In this document: in pieces, positions 1 through 11,121 of the stretch
Numbering within the stretch: the first letter of the stretch is position 1
Layout of the letters: each line of letters begins with the position of its first letter
Position numbers and translations under genes: made by a program
NCBI GenBank assembly: GCA_026770025.1
Contig: JAMXDE010000017.1
Coordinates: 1,054,001 to 1,118,000, forward strand
Direction: 5' to 3'
DNA length: 64,000 nt
From: Craspedostauros australis
Lineage: Eukaryota > Bacillariophyta > Bacillariophyceae > Mastogloiales > Achnanthaceae
Notes under the pieces: model-generated
What the model saw: the letters and a program-made list of their open reading frames with translations, nothing else
What the model was told of the DNA's origin: nothing
Databases searched by the model: none

Positions 1-2644
1 ACCCCTCAACGATAGCTCACCAGCATCACTCCAAGATGCCATCAGCAACAAGTTGCACAATGCCATCCGTGAAAAGACAACACCAACACTCCATCAAGTG
101 AAAGTTTGCACCAGACATGGCGATTGGTATGATTCTTGCCAGGTCTTCTCCATTGGCAACCCTCAGTTCCGACATCAAGCCAGACATGGAAGAGCGCCTA
201 AGCAGCTGTACATGGAAAAGGCAGACAGTGATCTGGTGCTGCTGTACTGCTCTGCTAGCGGGAGCGGGAAGACAGCCGAACTCGCAGCGAGCGCGTACTC
301 AAGAGATGCTGCCTTTTCCATCCAACTGGTTGTCGACAAGGACATTCCTACAGCTGAGAGAAGCACTGCTCGACGACGTGAAGCACGAATCAGTCTCAAG
401 AAAAGTATTCACAAGCTCGTGGATCAAGACAAGAGCATCCGAGATCTTTTTGTCCAGATCGCTGACATGATCAAGCACCGCAACACCAAGGAAGACATGG
501 TGCGAATCGTCGTCGCCATCGATGAAGCAGGATCCCAACCCAACCTCATCAATGAGATCATCCGCGACTACAAAGATCTTGGTCAAGATCTTGCCGCATT
601 CATCATGACGGGATGCAACAACCCAAACGGAAGCGGAAACTGTCATGATGAGATCAAGTGGATCAACACGCAGAAGGAATCACTGCGGGTGGTGTTCTCC
701 ATTGCAGGTACATGCTTCCAGAGTGACACGCAAGGAAGCTTGCCAGACAACTTTGAGCAACTCCAACCAATTGCCCAAAGAAAGGTTGAAGATGTCTACA
801 ACGTTCTCTGCCGAGAGTATCGAGATATTGGGGACAAATTTCCACCCTTTCAACAGCTTCCAGAATATCCCCTCCTCAGCGACATCGTCCACCACAACTC
901 AAGAATGACTTCTGCCTTGGTGTTCCAGCTTGCGACCACAAACTTCTCATATCGTGATCCCCGCCATCAAGTCAAGATCATCTCGACTGTTTTCGAAGAC
1001 TTCTGCACAACCAGCGGCATGGAGTCCTTGTGGAAGTCCCCACACGCGTGCCAGCAGGTTGTGGCAAGCGCTTACGCTGCCCTCCTCTTCCAGCAAACGA
1101 TCAAGGTGTCACCTGGTGAGGATGCCCATTCCATCCGAGAGAAGGTTCTGAACGATTCCATCCACTTTCAACACTTTGGTGAGAACCGTGTCGAGATACA
1201 CGATCTCATTGGCAAGTATGGGCTCCTGACGATCGCATCATTCGCGAATCTCTCCATGATGGCGGAACAGGAGGACGGGAGAGTTGAGATGTACCCTTTC
1301 CTCATGGATCCTGCCATGCAGCGGCTCTGTAGCTGGATGATTGCTGGTGGAGAAGTCCTGGCACATCCCGATGAAGCTTTGGAGACGACACCATTCGCAT
1401 ATGAAGCGCTCGCAGTCCAATTCCTCTCCAATGTGACAGCAGCAGCCACGACCGTTGAGGCAACACATCGAAAGGATCTGAAATCGATGCTCGAGGATGG
1501 CGCTGCGATGTACGCATCCGAAGTGAGAGATGGTGATGCTGTCACATCTCCATTCGTGGACAAGGACATTGCAGAATCGTGGGAAGGGCTTCGCGGATGG
1601 TACCCTGTTGCCTTTCCATCAGAGTTTGCCATGAAGGGCATGTACCTTCAGAAGTCACCCATGCAGCTGTCATTGGGGCGAACACAACCACAGCAGCAGC
1701 AGCAGCAACAAGTGCAGCAGCGACAGAACCGAACCTACTGGGATGGCCTGAAAGGTTGGATGGTCGAACGCAACAATCCTGATCCCCCCAACAACACTGA
1801 TGAACTCCGGAAGTATGCCCCTCTCCTGCATAGTGACGAAGCAACGCTGACCATTGACAAGGACTACCTCACGGGACTCTGGGACCTGCGAAACGCCATC
1901 ATCGCAGAACCGACACTGGAGGAAGGGACGCAAGCATTCCACCCTCCAATCGCAAGCGTCGCAGAAGGCAACAGCAACTTGGCAGACGGATACGTGTCCG
2001 TCGTGGTTGCTCAAAAGGAGGAGGTCGGCAACAAGATCGTGTGGAAGAACCTCAAGCTCGTCACCATCTGCATCCAGGCAAAGGGTTACACAACCGGTGA
2101 GCAGATTTCCAACGAAGACATCCGCAACACCAAGGATGGGATCTTTCACGAGCTTCTCCGAATTCCATTTGGCAATGATCGCGTGTATTGCGTAGCGAGC
2201 GGACCAGAAAGCCTTGTGGATCAAACGATGAGCCAGGCCGATGCTGATGCGGCCGAAAGCGAAAGAGATAGAGTTGCTGGTGATCGTGCTGTCGCCGATG
2301 CATTGGGCAGAGAACGCTACGACGTGATCAAGGCTGCCTTCAGGGAAGAGATTGAAGAAATGGTACGCAAGTACATTGCGCCGCAAGATCAAAAACGGGT
2401 GCTTCAAGAAATCCTAGCAAAAGTCGAAGCCAAGATCGAAAAGAAGCTAGAAGCAATCGAGGAGGAAGCCAGAAATGCAGCCACAGCAGAAGCAGAAGCT
2501 GATGAGACCCACCTTGCGCCATACATCGCGATGCCGATCGGTAAGTCCACCGCTTCGAAGGCGCTGGCGGACACGGGTATTCACTGTGGCGGGTGTGGGA
2601 AGACCAAGAGATTCGGTGTCCAGTTGAAGTACTCTTCGACCTGA
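1..2644 (+). CDS. 5'-truncated P-loop NTPase with Crinkler/RHS-like layout
   Basis: The frame is open from base 2 to a TGA at 2642-2644, and the first in-frame ATG is only at 212, inside the protein. The true start therefore lies upstream of the window; about 880 residues are visible. Seen in order: a Walker A motif (ASGSGKT, about 250-275), a Walker B-like strand ending in Asp-Glu (VVAIDEAG, about 505-531), a Gln-rich run (about 1690-1722), a hydrophobic strand with a Gln-x-Lys motif (VTICIQAKGY, about 2062-2091), and a charged C-terminus (about 2230-2510) likely to be coiled coil. NTPase followed by a restriction-nuclease-like fold is the known layout of Crinkler and trypanosome RHS proteins. 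That assignment is inference from motif order, not from a match. The P-loop itself is convincing. It could instead be another STAND-like or transposon-associated ATPase. No frameshift is seen. Confidence 0.6.
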   Translation, partial: PLNDSSPASLQDAISNKLHNAIREKTTPTLHQVKVCTRHGDWYDSCQVFSIGNPQFRHQARHGRAPKQLYMEKADSDLVLLYCSASGSGKTAELAASAYSRDAAFSIQLVVDKDIPTAERSTARRREARISLKKSIHKLVDQDKSIRDLFVQIADMIKHRNTKEDMVRIVVAIDEAGSQPNLINEIIRDYKDLGQDLAAFIMTGCNNPNGSGNCHDEIKWINTQKESLRVVFSIAGTCFQSDTQGSLPDNFEQLQPIAQRKVEDVYNVLCREYRDIGDKFPPFQQLPEYPLLSDIVHHNSRMTSALVFQLATTNFSYRDPRHQVKIISTVFEDFCTTSGMESLWKSPHACQQVVASAYAALLFQQTIKVSPGEDAHSIREKVLNDSIHFQHFGENRVEIHDLIGKYGLLTIASFANLSMMAEQEDGRVEMYPFLMDPAMQRLCSWMIAGGEVLAHPDEALETTPFAYEALAVQFLSNVTAAATTVEATHRKDLKSMLEDGAAMYASEVRDGDAVTSPFVDKDIAESWEGLRGWYPVAFPSEFAMKGMYLQKSPMQLSLGRTQPQQQQQQQVQQRQNRTYWDGLKGWMVERNNPDPPNNTDELRKYAPLLHSDEATLTIDKDYLTGLWDLRNAIIAEPTLEEGTQAFHPPIASVAEGNSNLADGYVSVVVAQKEEVGNKIVWKNLKLVTICIQAKGYTTGEQISNEDIRNTKDGIFHELLRIPFGNDRVYCVASGPESLVDQTMSQADADAAESERDRVAGDRAVADALGRERYDVIKAAFREEIEEMVRKYIAPQDQKRVLQEILAKVEAKIEKKLEAIEEEARNAATAEAEADETHLAPYIAMPIGKSTASKALADTGIHCGGCGKTKRFGVQLKYSST

Positions 2645-5600
2645 ACCGGCTTCCGACAAACATCGTCGAAGTGAGTGGAACAATAGAGAACAGGAGGTGG
2701 CTGGAGGCAACAGCGGTGGAGTGTGGATGTGGTGAGAACCAGCGCCAACGCAGACTGCATGCACGACGGTGTGGAAGTGAAGCCACTCAGCTGATCCGAC
2801 CACGTCCACGATGAGTGATGCAAGAGGGTTGAAGATGTGGCAACAGAGGGGTGGCCCATGACAGTGGAGTGATGTGGCACAGCATCTCGGAAGTCGACAA
2901 GGAACCATCATCAAACCAGGCTGTATCGTGTGTGATATATATGTAACATGGTGGATTTCTAATAGTTGTGATATTACTTGTGGAGAGCGGTTCACAATGA
3001 ACAGGTTGCTGTTCTGTGCAGTGCATCCTGTCACCGTCCAGCCAGGGTTGGCCTGTTGTTGTTCTTGATCTGTTCCTGTGCAGTCATTGTGTATCTCAGT
3101 GAGTCCATCTGGTTGATCGGTCCTTCCCTCGCTTCTGGTGTGGTTAGGAAGGGCTTGCAATGCCTACTTCACAGTGTATCACCCAGCCTGTCAATGCTCT
3201 GTGTTGTGAGCTACCCTCAATTGCCTCCTTGAGAGAGGGAGAGAACAGATGATTCATTGCATCATTGTTGAAGACTACGAAGGTTATGTGGAATGCGCAC
3301 GATTACACCATACTATTATAGTATTGCAACAGAGTGTTATTAAAGTGTAAGAAAGCAATGCCTACTCCTGCGCTCCTGCCAGCAATGGCGGAATCGACTG
3401 TACAGACGACAGTGATGATGGCAATGGCGACGTTGCATGGTACGGTCATGCTAGTGTGTTCTGTGAGCCACGGTCGGTGCGATTGAACGGTCTTCCACTG
3501 TGCTCAGTGGAATGCATGCAGAGCAGAGTAGGTACCAGCATGTGCTCCAACGGAGTGGACCATGCCCACAGGCATGAGTCTGTTCGCATCGTGTGAGAGA
3601 TCACGCAATACGACATCATGTGGGGGGAACGAAGAAGATGATGATGTTCTGCCTTCGCTCACCTGTGTTCTGCGCTGTCTTTTTCTCCTTCCCTCTCATT
3701 TGTTCTTCGGAGATGACGATGGCGATGCAGACGTTTTCGGACATAGATAGCTTGTTCACGACTGCTGATGAGGTTCTGAGCATGGATCAAACGGATGAGA
3801 CTGCGGGAAGAGGCAGATGTCTCCCTCACGTTGACATCATCAAGCTTCGGGCATGGAATCGTCGTGGAATGCCAACCGTGCTCATGTCCATCGAGGGCTC
3901 TCCTCTTGTTGAGCTTGTATCCTCCTGCGCAGCGCCAGTTCGGGGAAGAGCACGTTCGCTTCCTTCCTTCTGTTCTTCGTCCCTGTGTGGAACGGCCACG
4001 GTGGCTTCTTGTGTACTCAGAGGGAGTATCTGGGATAATCGGCGATGCGGGGCATCTGGGAAGACGGATTGGGTTGCAGAAGGTGGGCAAGGAGGATCTT
4101 ATTCTTGGATTTGTGGCAGACGTTGAGATTGCGGCGTTGGACGAACATCACATCGCGCAACGGCACCCAAAGACTCTTTCGGCCCCGCCGATCCAATCCG
4201 AGAAGTGTGTTCCTCACACTGCCAGTCGCAAGACAAAGAACAGGCAATCGTGGCGGCAATAGAAGGAGCAGGTATAACTGGAAGTGCGATAACGCATGTT
4301 CTGCCATAGTACTCTACTCTGCACCATACTCTACCTGTGTTGACGGGCTCCACAATCCTTGCTATTCTGAAATCGTCACCATCTTCATCAAGAGAGATGT
4401 GGCCTCGCCCAAACGTCGATGACGACACAGGTGTCAGCGGCGATGAGAAAGGAGAAGAGGATTGCCACAATGATGATCTGGAAACGTAATCCATTGACTT
4501 CAACGCTTCGGAGGTGCTCCTCTCTGCTATCGCCCATGGGAGCACGTTTTGCACCATGATCGGTCCCACGATCGATGTCGCGTTGCGATCGATGGTCGCT
4601 TCCATTGCTTGCTTCTTCTGATTGATTTGGTTGATCGCTTCGGATGCGTCGAGGAAGGTGGGATCGCTGTCACGGCGATGCGCATCGACTCTCTCTATCC
4701 GCCACTGGGAGGCGACTGCCGATTGGTTGCGAACCGAGAACAACGAGAACAAGGGGAAGAACTGCTGCTGTGTCGCATCGGCCAGTCCATGCGAACTCTT
4801 GCTCCCTGTGGAAGGGAGAAGCGAGGGTTTGCGAGTCAAGCCAATCAACCCTCAAACGCGTCCCGTGACACTCTGCAGCGGTTCTTCTGTCTTGACACCG
4901 CAGTTCGGTGCTCTCATCTTCTCGTGCCTCCATCCGTTTGTTGGGTACGAGGATGCATGTATTACGTACACATGTCTAGTCTGTGAGCGACTCTCCTTCG
5001 TTACGTTTCCCATCAATCCATGCTCCACTCCACAGATGACTCTTAACTTGTCTGCTGCCATCAAAGCAAGGACGGTCCGCTGGTCGGAGAGTGCAGCTAT
5101 AGCTGGTGCTACTCGCATATCGCATGTCGCAGAGACAGGAGCCTCTCATTCGAACCGAAAAGCTTGCAGAGTCAGTGGATTGCGCGACACTGGACAGCGT
5201 GATGACATTTGCCACCCTCTTGCTCGTTTTCCAGTGCCCATGTTCGTGGGGGGAATGCAGGAAAACGTGATGGGTGACAAATCGCTCAACATCGCCGACG
5301 TCATCGCCCTGCCATGCTCCACGCGTTCCACCGCCAAGAAGACAGTTGATGGTTGTCCGGCTGCTGGTTGCGCCTGTTGCCGGTTTGCAACGGGGAAGAT
5401 ACCTCAAGACAACAACACAAATTCCAAATGTGCAACGCTTCCCATCTTCGACCTTGTTCGTTGTGACTCATCGTTTTCAGTCACAAGCTCTCCACCCACT
5501 TCTCCTCTTTGTGGACCAACGTGTAGCAGTGGTAGTAGAGTGTGCTACCAGAGGACTGGCCCGTCAGGTTCCCTGGTGATGCCATGGTATCTTTGGTGCC

Positions 5601-6751
5601 AAAGCCCAACTTCAAGAAGGGCATCACCCGGAGATGCAGAAGTCTCCACGGTTCGCACTTAACAATCCTTCTCTTCGTGGTTGTTAACGAAGAGAACATC
5701 ACAAAACGTCGTCAGGTGCCTCGTCCGCTTCGCTTTTGGGAACGTGGTCGTCTGTCCTAGAGCGTGTTTGCGTCACATGGAATCCGATTCCGCTGCGTTC
5801 GCGTCACTTGGTGGTTGAAGACTATGATCTCATGATCACAACTCTGAATCATCAAGCTGGCCGTATGCGTCACTCCAAGAAGGTATCGTTAAATGGGGAA
5901 CAGAGTGTATTAAGTAGAAGACGTTTCGGAACTTGGAGCGTGATGGGCATCAGATGCGCAACTGGCACAGAGTCGTCGTGGGTTGTGGTTCCTTCTTGTG
6001 GTTTCGGTGGTGGTTCAAGCGCGTGTTTGTGTTTTGTGCACTGCGCCTTCCTTCTCGTTGTGCACCGCGCAACACGGCGCCACACGTTTCGTGTTAGCGT
6101 GCGAGTTGGTCGTAGTGCACCCCAACTTCGCGAGTATTGGTAGCACCGATTGCTGTTGTGACACCTCTGCGGAGCCAGAACAGAGAGATCAGAGGGCGCA
6201 AAGCACCACAAGAGAGGGAGAGACCGCGATTCCAGCTGTCAGCGCCCCAGAACATCATCATCATCGCTGGCATCACGAGCGTCAGCGGCAGAAGGCACGA
6301 CCACGACGAACGACGCTATTTCTCGAGGAAGAGAGGATCAAGGACGATCACAAAATAAGAGGACCAACCAAATCGAAGCAGCAACCAACGCGTAAAATCG
6401 CATTGCTCATCCCATCGCAACATAACATCACATCACATCACATTGCATTGTATGGAACCATACTTCGACGAGCGCTCTACATCATTGCATCCACACTCTT
6501 GCTCCACACTTTCCCAGATTAAGACACAGCACAATCACAATCACAATCACATTGACGTACCGTAGACATCCGCATTTGCGCGCGATACTTGAAAACGCAT
6601 AAATTCTGGACTGTGGCGAAACACGCACTCGGTTCCAACGCTCACACATCAGCATATTAGCACAACAGCACGCATTCATTCCATTCCAGCACTCAACAAC
6701 CAAGCGGTCAAGCAGCAAGCAGCAAGCAACCAAACCAACTCATCATCCACA
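2645..6751. other. Intergenic stretch, no supported gene
   Basis: About 4.1 kb between two plus-strand genes. Open frames occur on both strands but are short, overlap one another and carry no recognisable motif. The least unlikely is a minus-strand frame at 4099-4848 that reads as a Ser-rich protein with a short polar, possibly helical part. I do not call it. An AT-rich TATTATAGTA element lies near 3314. The last 100 bases before 6752 are rich in A and C and poor in G and T, which suits a 5' leader of the next gene. Confidence 0.5.
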
Positions 6752-8994
6752 ATGACAGAGGAACTGGAGCGCATCGCGAAGTCATTCGGTGCCTGCTGCG
6801 GTGGCGCCGAAGCATGTCAGCCGTCACTCGTTGTTGGTCGGAGCCGTTTGGGAGAACACGGATCGGAGAATCCCCAGGTGTCAGGCGCAGCCGAAAGCCT
6901 TCTCTGCGCCGTCAATGACAGCGCGGTCACCCAGGCGTCACCATGCTCATCCGCACCTGCCGCGACCGTTTCCTTCCCCTGCCTCTCCCTCGCGAGCCAT
7001 GCCGCCGCATCCTCCAACGATCGCAGCGCCATCAAGATGCACGCGGCAGCTCTCCTGGCAAGACCCGTGGTGGTGTCAACATCTCCCGCACGAGCAACAA
7101 CCCTGCACAATGACAGCAGCAGCATCGCAACGAACGAGCTCCAACACGCGCCAAGCACGCTCCTCGAGAACCTCTACTCGTCCTTCGACATCCTGGTGGA
7201 TGCGAGGATCCGAGTCTACTCCAGAATACTCAGCAGCCACGGTCAAGCCATGCTGTCCCAACATGGGCAGAACATGGCTTCCTGCAACCATCAGCATCAA
7301 CCAGGCGAGGCCATCGGCGACGGCAAAGAAACCACCAGCGGCGCTGGCCCTTCCTCCCTGGCCTACAACGCCATCAAGTACAAGCTGAAGACTCTACTGG
7401 AGATCGGGGGTTCTTTTTCCGCCGATTCGGTTTCCACCAAGTTCGCCGTTCTTGGTGAGGCCACAGAAACCACAGCATCAACAACACCATCATCAACAAC
7501 GGAACAACAGGGCTTCCCGAAGACTGACGCTGCCCACAAGATGGATGAGGAGAAGGGCGACAACGACGAGAAGCCAAATCTGGATGCAACCAAGATATCT
7601 TCAACCAACCAAGCACAACCGCAAGCTGAGATGGAGCCAAAGGCCGAGGCTGAGCTTCTGGATTGCGCTGCACCATCTTCAACCACAACAACGATCACCC
7701 TCCCCCTCCACTTCGAGGCTCGCATTCGTGCCTTGAGGGTTGGGAACCGATCCATCAACCTATCCTTCCAAACTCAAGGCTCAATCACCGGTAAGTGAAC
7801 GAATGCCATCGCACAGTGTGTCCCTGTTGTGCTTTGCGCTATCTAATTCTTGATGATGTCCTCACACGGAACGAAGGGGAGGCATGGGTTTGCACAAGGC
7901 CATCAGTCGCAGCGGACATCAAATCGCGCTAGGGTACCTTTACTCTACCCTCCTTGTGCATGCAGCATGTGGCGCGCATCTTTACTCGTATCACGCCTGC
8001 CACCACGAGAGCCGAGCTTGCCCTCTGCACCAAGACGATGGCTCGCTCAGCTTGATTTGGTGTCTGGGCCGGTTCAACCTGGCGCGTGAGGTCTCTGGGC
8101 CGCGAAACAGATGGCCAGAATGCGCCAACGCCATCTGCCGAAACTTGTCCACGAATCACAAAAATTTCCAAATCGTGTGATTGGCGACATCACACCAAAG
8201 ACTTCTCACATTTTGGAACACGACGACTCACATCAAACTACTTTTTCCTCCTTCTTGTGCCGTGGCAAACTTGCGCCCATTCGAACTTCCTATCACGATC
8301 AGGCACTTTTGGTGGCCAGGGAGATTCTCAGAAAACTCTCAGCAACGTCTCTCTCGACATTGACACCAGCACCCTGCTCTCTGCCATGATGGAGGAGGCA
8401 ACCAGAGTCGTTTCCGTCCTTGTTGAGGTCACCAACGACGCGTGGTCCCAGTTCGTCGTTGACACCATGCTGGTGCCGACCATGGACGGCGATTGCGACG
8501 ACAACGACGCAACAAAAGGCAAGGGCAGGACGATCGGTGGCAGTGCTAATGCCAGCACGCGGCTGCCGTCCTCCCAATCACGCAGGGTTGATGGCTCCAG
8601 CTCTCAAGCAACGAAGGATTCCGCGGCATCAAGCCCCAGCAGCAGCGGCGACGGCACTAGAAAACGGGGGCTGGTCTCTGGCATGCCATGTGTCGTGACT
8701 GAGACCAACCTCCAGGAAGCAGCGTCCGCAACGACGGCGTCATCGCAACGCCAACAACAACAACAATCGGCTGATACTGTCGATACTGCCGCCCTTCAGG
8801 ACGATACAACCAAGCACGCCAACCCTAGCGCGATGGAGACATCATCCAGTGGCAGCATCAGTTCGTTGGTATCCGAAGAGGAGTCCATCGGCGGGTTGGA
8901 TGCGCAGAAGTGCGCCAACATCGTCGACTTCGTCATGGACGATGTGGACGACAACGTGCTCCACAATCCCATCACCAAGAAGCGCAGGGTCTAG
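6752..8994 (+). CDS. Two-exon protein of unknown function with C-terminal basic NLS-like tail
   Basis: Proposed exons are 6752-7790 and 8303-8994. The donor is GTAAGT at 7791 after the first base of a Gly codon, and the acceptor AG is at 8301-8302. Joining them keeps the frame and continues ...SITG into TFGGQGD. The start ATG follows an A/C-rich leader. The protein is about 576 residues, with Ser/Thr/Gln-rich stretches around two better-ordered parts. One is near residues 140-235 (YSSFDILVDARIRVYSRIL, then a Lys-Leu helix); the other spans the splice site and ends in LLSAMMEEATRVVSVL. The last residues, PITKKRRV, look like a classical nuclear localisation signal. I do not recognise a family. 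The exon structure is a prediction; an acceptor at 8200 is also in frame. The 512-base intron is long for a diatom. Confidence 0.6.
7791..8302 (+). other. Predicted phase-1 intron
   Basis: GTAAGT donor and AG acceptor join two frames that are each terminated or unsupported alone: the first exon reaches TGA six bases into the intron. A pyrimidine-rich stretch lies at about 8240-8260, with further C/T-rich sequence at 8280-8300. The donor is strong; the acceptor is the best of several. Confidence 0.6.
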
Positions 8995-10395
8995 AATAGC
9001 AACGCACTACGACCGAAGCCAAAGGCATCACCAGCGCAAGCGCGGGTTCATCGAACACAGTTTTTCTCAATCCATCCACCCGCCCAAACAGCAGCAGCAC
9101 CAGCAATAGCAGCAGTGCAATACCTGACTTGATCAGGACGGTCGCTGGACTGCCGCAGCTCCGCCGCCTCTCGAACAATTGACACCAAATGATAGAATAT
9201 AAAGTATAGTACAGTACAAGAGGCGAGTCTTTCGAAGGTGTATGGTACAGCACAAGTATGTATGGGCAGGAGCAACGGTACTTGCGTGTTCGCTGCCTCC
9301 ACAAGCAAAGAGCGAGAGAGACAGAGAACCGTCGTTGCCGGAGATGCGGCAGCGACGGGTTCGAACTGGAATGAGCAAGTTTGCTGGTACATCGGTTTCA
9401 TATCATACTAAGCATACATACCATACATATATACAGGTCACGACAGCTCTCTAGTGTGATTGATGATCTGATACTTAGCGTATTACATGTTTACATGTGT
9501 TCCCTGGATGTGTAGTCGCTATTCGTTCATGTCGCGGTACAGCTGCCATCATTACCTCGTGCTTGTCTTTGGTCGTCAAAGATGATAATGGTGAGGTAGC
9601 AGTGTGGTTGGGTACGAGGCGATGATTGGGTACAGCCTGCGACATGATCTGTTCGTGCCCCTATCGAGCAGGTAGCTTGTTTGTTTGTTTGGTTGGCTGC
9701 GCATCCTGCTGTGTGGATGAGAGTGCGATGTCTACTGATGCTGATCGTAGCGAGGATGAGCATCTATCTGCAAGTGCTTGTCTTAGCGTCCATCTCTGGA
9801 TGATGGCTTTTCCTGCGTACAGGTGGGTTGACGGTCTCTGCGCGGCATCGATGGTGTCTGGAACTCCAAGATGTGGAGCCGTCGTCTCGTCGTTGCATCC
9901 TTGCTTGTGGCCACGGCATCAATGGACAGACAGTCCACCGTCACATGACCTTACCTTGCCTTCGTTGTGAGAGGTGGAATGAGGGGGTGAACATCAAGTC
10001 TCGCATCCTTGTATTGCAACGAAGAGCCCCGCCATGTGATGTTACTTGGTGCGTTCCCGTCCTTCGTCCATCGTCTGTGTGTGCATGTGCAACAGCGCAT
10101 GCCTGTGCACACAACTCCAACGCAGCACATCGTATCGCGTCGGTTCAATTGACTTTCGTCCAGTCTAGTCTATTCCAGTCTAGTCCAATCGATGGTGAAG
10201 ATGTGAGCTCGCTGTGCGTATGCTCAGTTGCTCGGTGAGAATGGATCGACACCTACAATTCTCACACGTCGCCGAGCCTTTTGACTCGTTGAGCGCTGTT
10301 GTCGACAATGCCACTGCCGATTCACAATCTCATCCCACCCTGCCTCATTCCAGATCTTGCCTTGTCTTTGCTATCCAATGTGGATGGCGATGACA
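8995..10395. other. Intergenic stretch between convergent genes
   Basis: About 1.4 kb between the 3' ends of a plus-strand and a minus-strand gene. I see no coding signal. An AT-rich element (GATAGAATATAAAG, near 9191) lies about 200 bases after the upstream stop. Confidence 0.5.
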
Positions 10396-11121
10396 TCATC
10401 GATTCATGACGATGGCGCTGGGGGCAGCTGACCTGCGTGAACTGCAGACATCGTGCTGATCGACCACGGCTCGCAGGTAGGCCACGTGGGCGGCCTTCGT
10501 GGAATGCTTCTTGTACTCCGATGACAGGAATGAGGATGCCGCTAGCGAGGAGGTTGCCAACCTCCAGATGCTGTGCGCCTGGTTCTCCAGGAGGGCCCGT
10601 TTGGTGATCTTGGTGCGGTGCATGCGTTGCTTGTTGGCCGGGAGGAAGATCTCCAAACCCCGCAGATCCGAGTTGTCAGCGCTCAGCGTGCCTGTCTTCG
10701 CTGCGTTCCGGGCCACGTCCACCGCATCCTTCTGCACTTGCTGCTGCTCGGCTCTTGATGCGAACATGCGTTGCTTCTGCTCTTCCGTGTACATGTGATG
10801 GCTGGGAATCTCGATGACGACATTCTTCGCATCATCGAACAGAACCACGCGGCCCAGGCTGGAGCTGCTGCTTCTGGCGGTCGCGGTGGTGGCCGTGCTA
10901 TCGTCGACGGAGATGCTGCCGCTGATTGATGGCTTCAGGTTCTGCGGTTGCGATCCCAGAGAGCCGTTTTGGGATTCGGCATCGTCGCTGTGGTCGCTGT
11001 CGGAATCGTACGTTGGAATGAGCAATTCCTTCGTTCTGCGTTCCGCACCATCGCATGTGCGCAGCAGCGACTGCTGCCGGTAGGTTCCGAACGCAAGGGT
11101 CGTTGTCGTCGTTGCCACCAT
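10396..11121 (-). CDS. Conserved-looking protein of unknown function with RGLE motif
   Basis: The frame continues upstream, but the first good ATG is at 11121 in the context CCGGAGACAACC-ATG, giving 241 residues; the stop is TGA at 10396-10398. Residues 1-95 are Ser/Asp/Thr-rich. Then comes a short strand pattern, VVLFDDAKNVVIEIPSHH, followed by a Tyr-Thr-Glu-Glu helix start and a helical region (about 120-145). Near residue 160 the motif DLRGLEIFL precedes a basic Arg/Lys-rich helix. From memory, diatom genomes hold many proteins with this order: a hydrophobic-acidic strand, a YT/SEEE helix, then RGLE and a basic helix. All are of unknown function. That recollection is not checked here. No signal peptide or membrane segment is seen. 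It could act in regulation, but nothing shows how. Confidence 0.65.
   Translation of the reverse strand: MVATTTTTLAFGTYRQQSLLRTCDGAERRTKELLIPTYDSDSDHSDDAESQNGSLGSQPQNLKPSISGSISVDDSTATTATARSSSSSLGRVVLFDDAKNVVIEIPSHHMYTEEQKQRMFASRAEQQQVQKDAVDVARNAAKTGTLSADNSDLRGLEIFLPANKQRMHRTKITKRALLENQAHSIWRLATSSLAASSFLSSEYKKHSTKAAHVAYLRAVVDQHDVCSSRRSAAPSAIVMNR

Noticed and set aside
1670-2407. Minus-strand open frame of about 245 codons
   Set aside because: It lies fully antisense to the NTPase gene, and its Leu-rich stretch is the reverse of the CAG repeat.
4622-5662. Plus-strand open frame of 346 codons
   Set aside because: The product is Cys- and Ser-rich without any motif and overlaps competing frames on both strands.
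8191-8302. Alternative acceptor at 8200 for the two-exon gene
   Set aside because: It is in frame, but the added residues are not protein-like, and the acceptor at 8302 lies after a better C/T-rich run.
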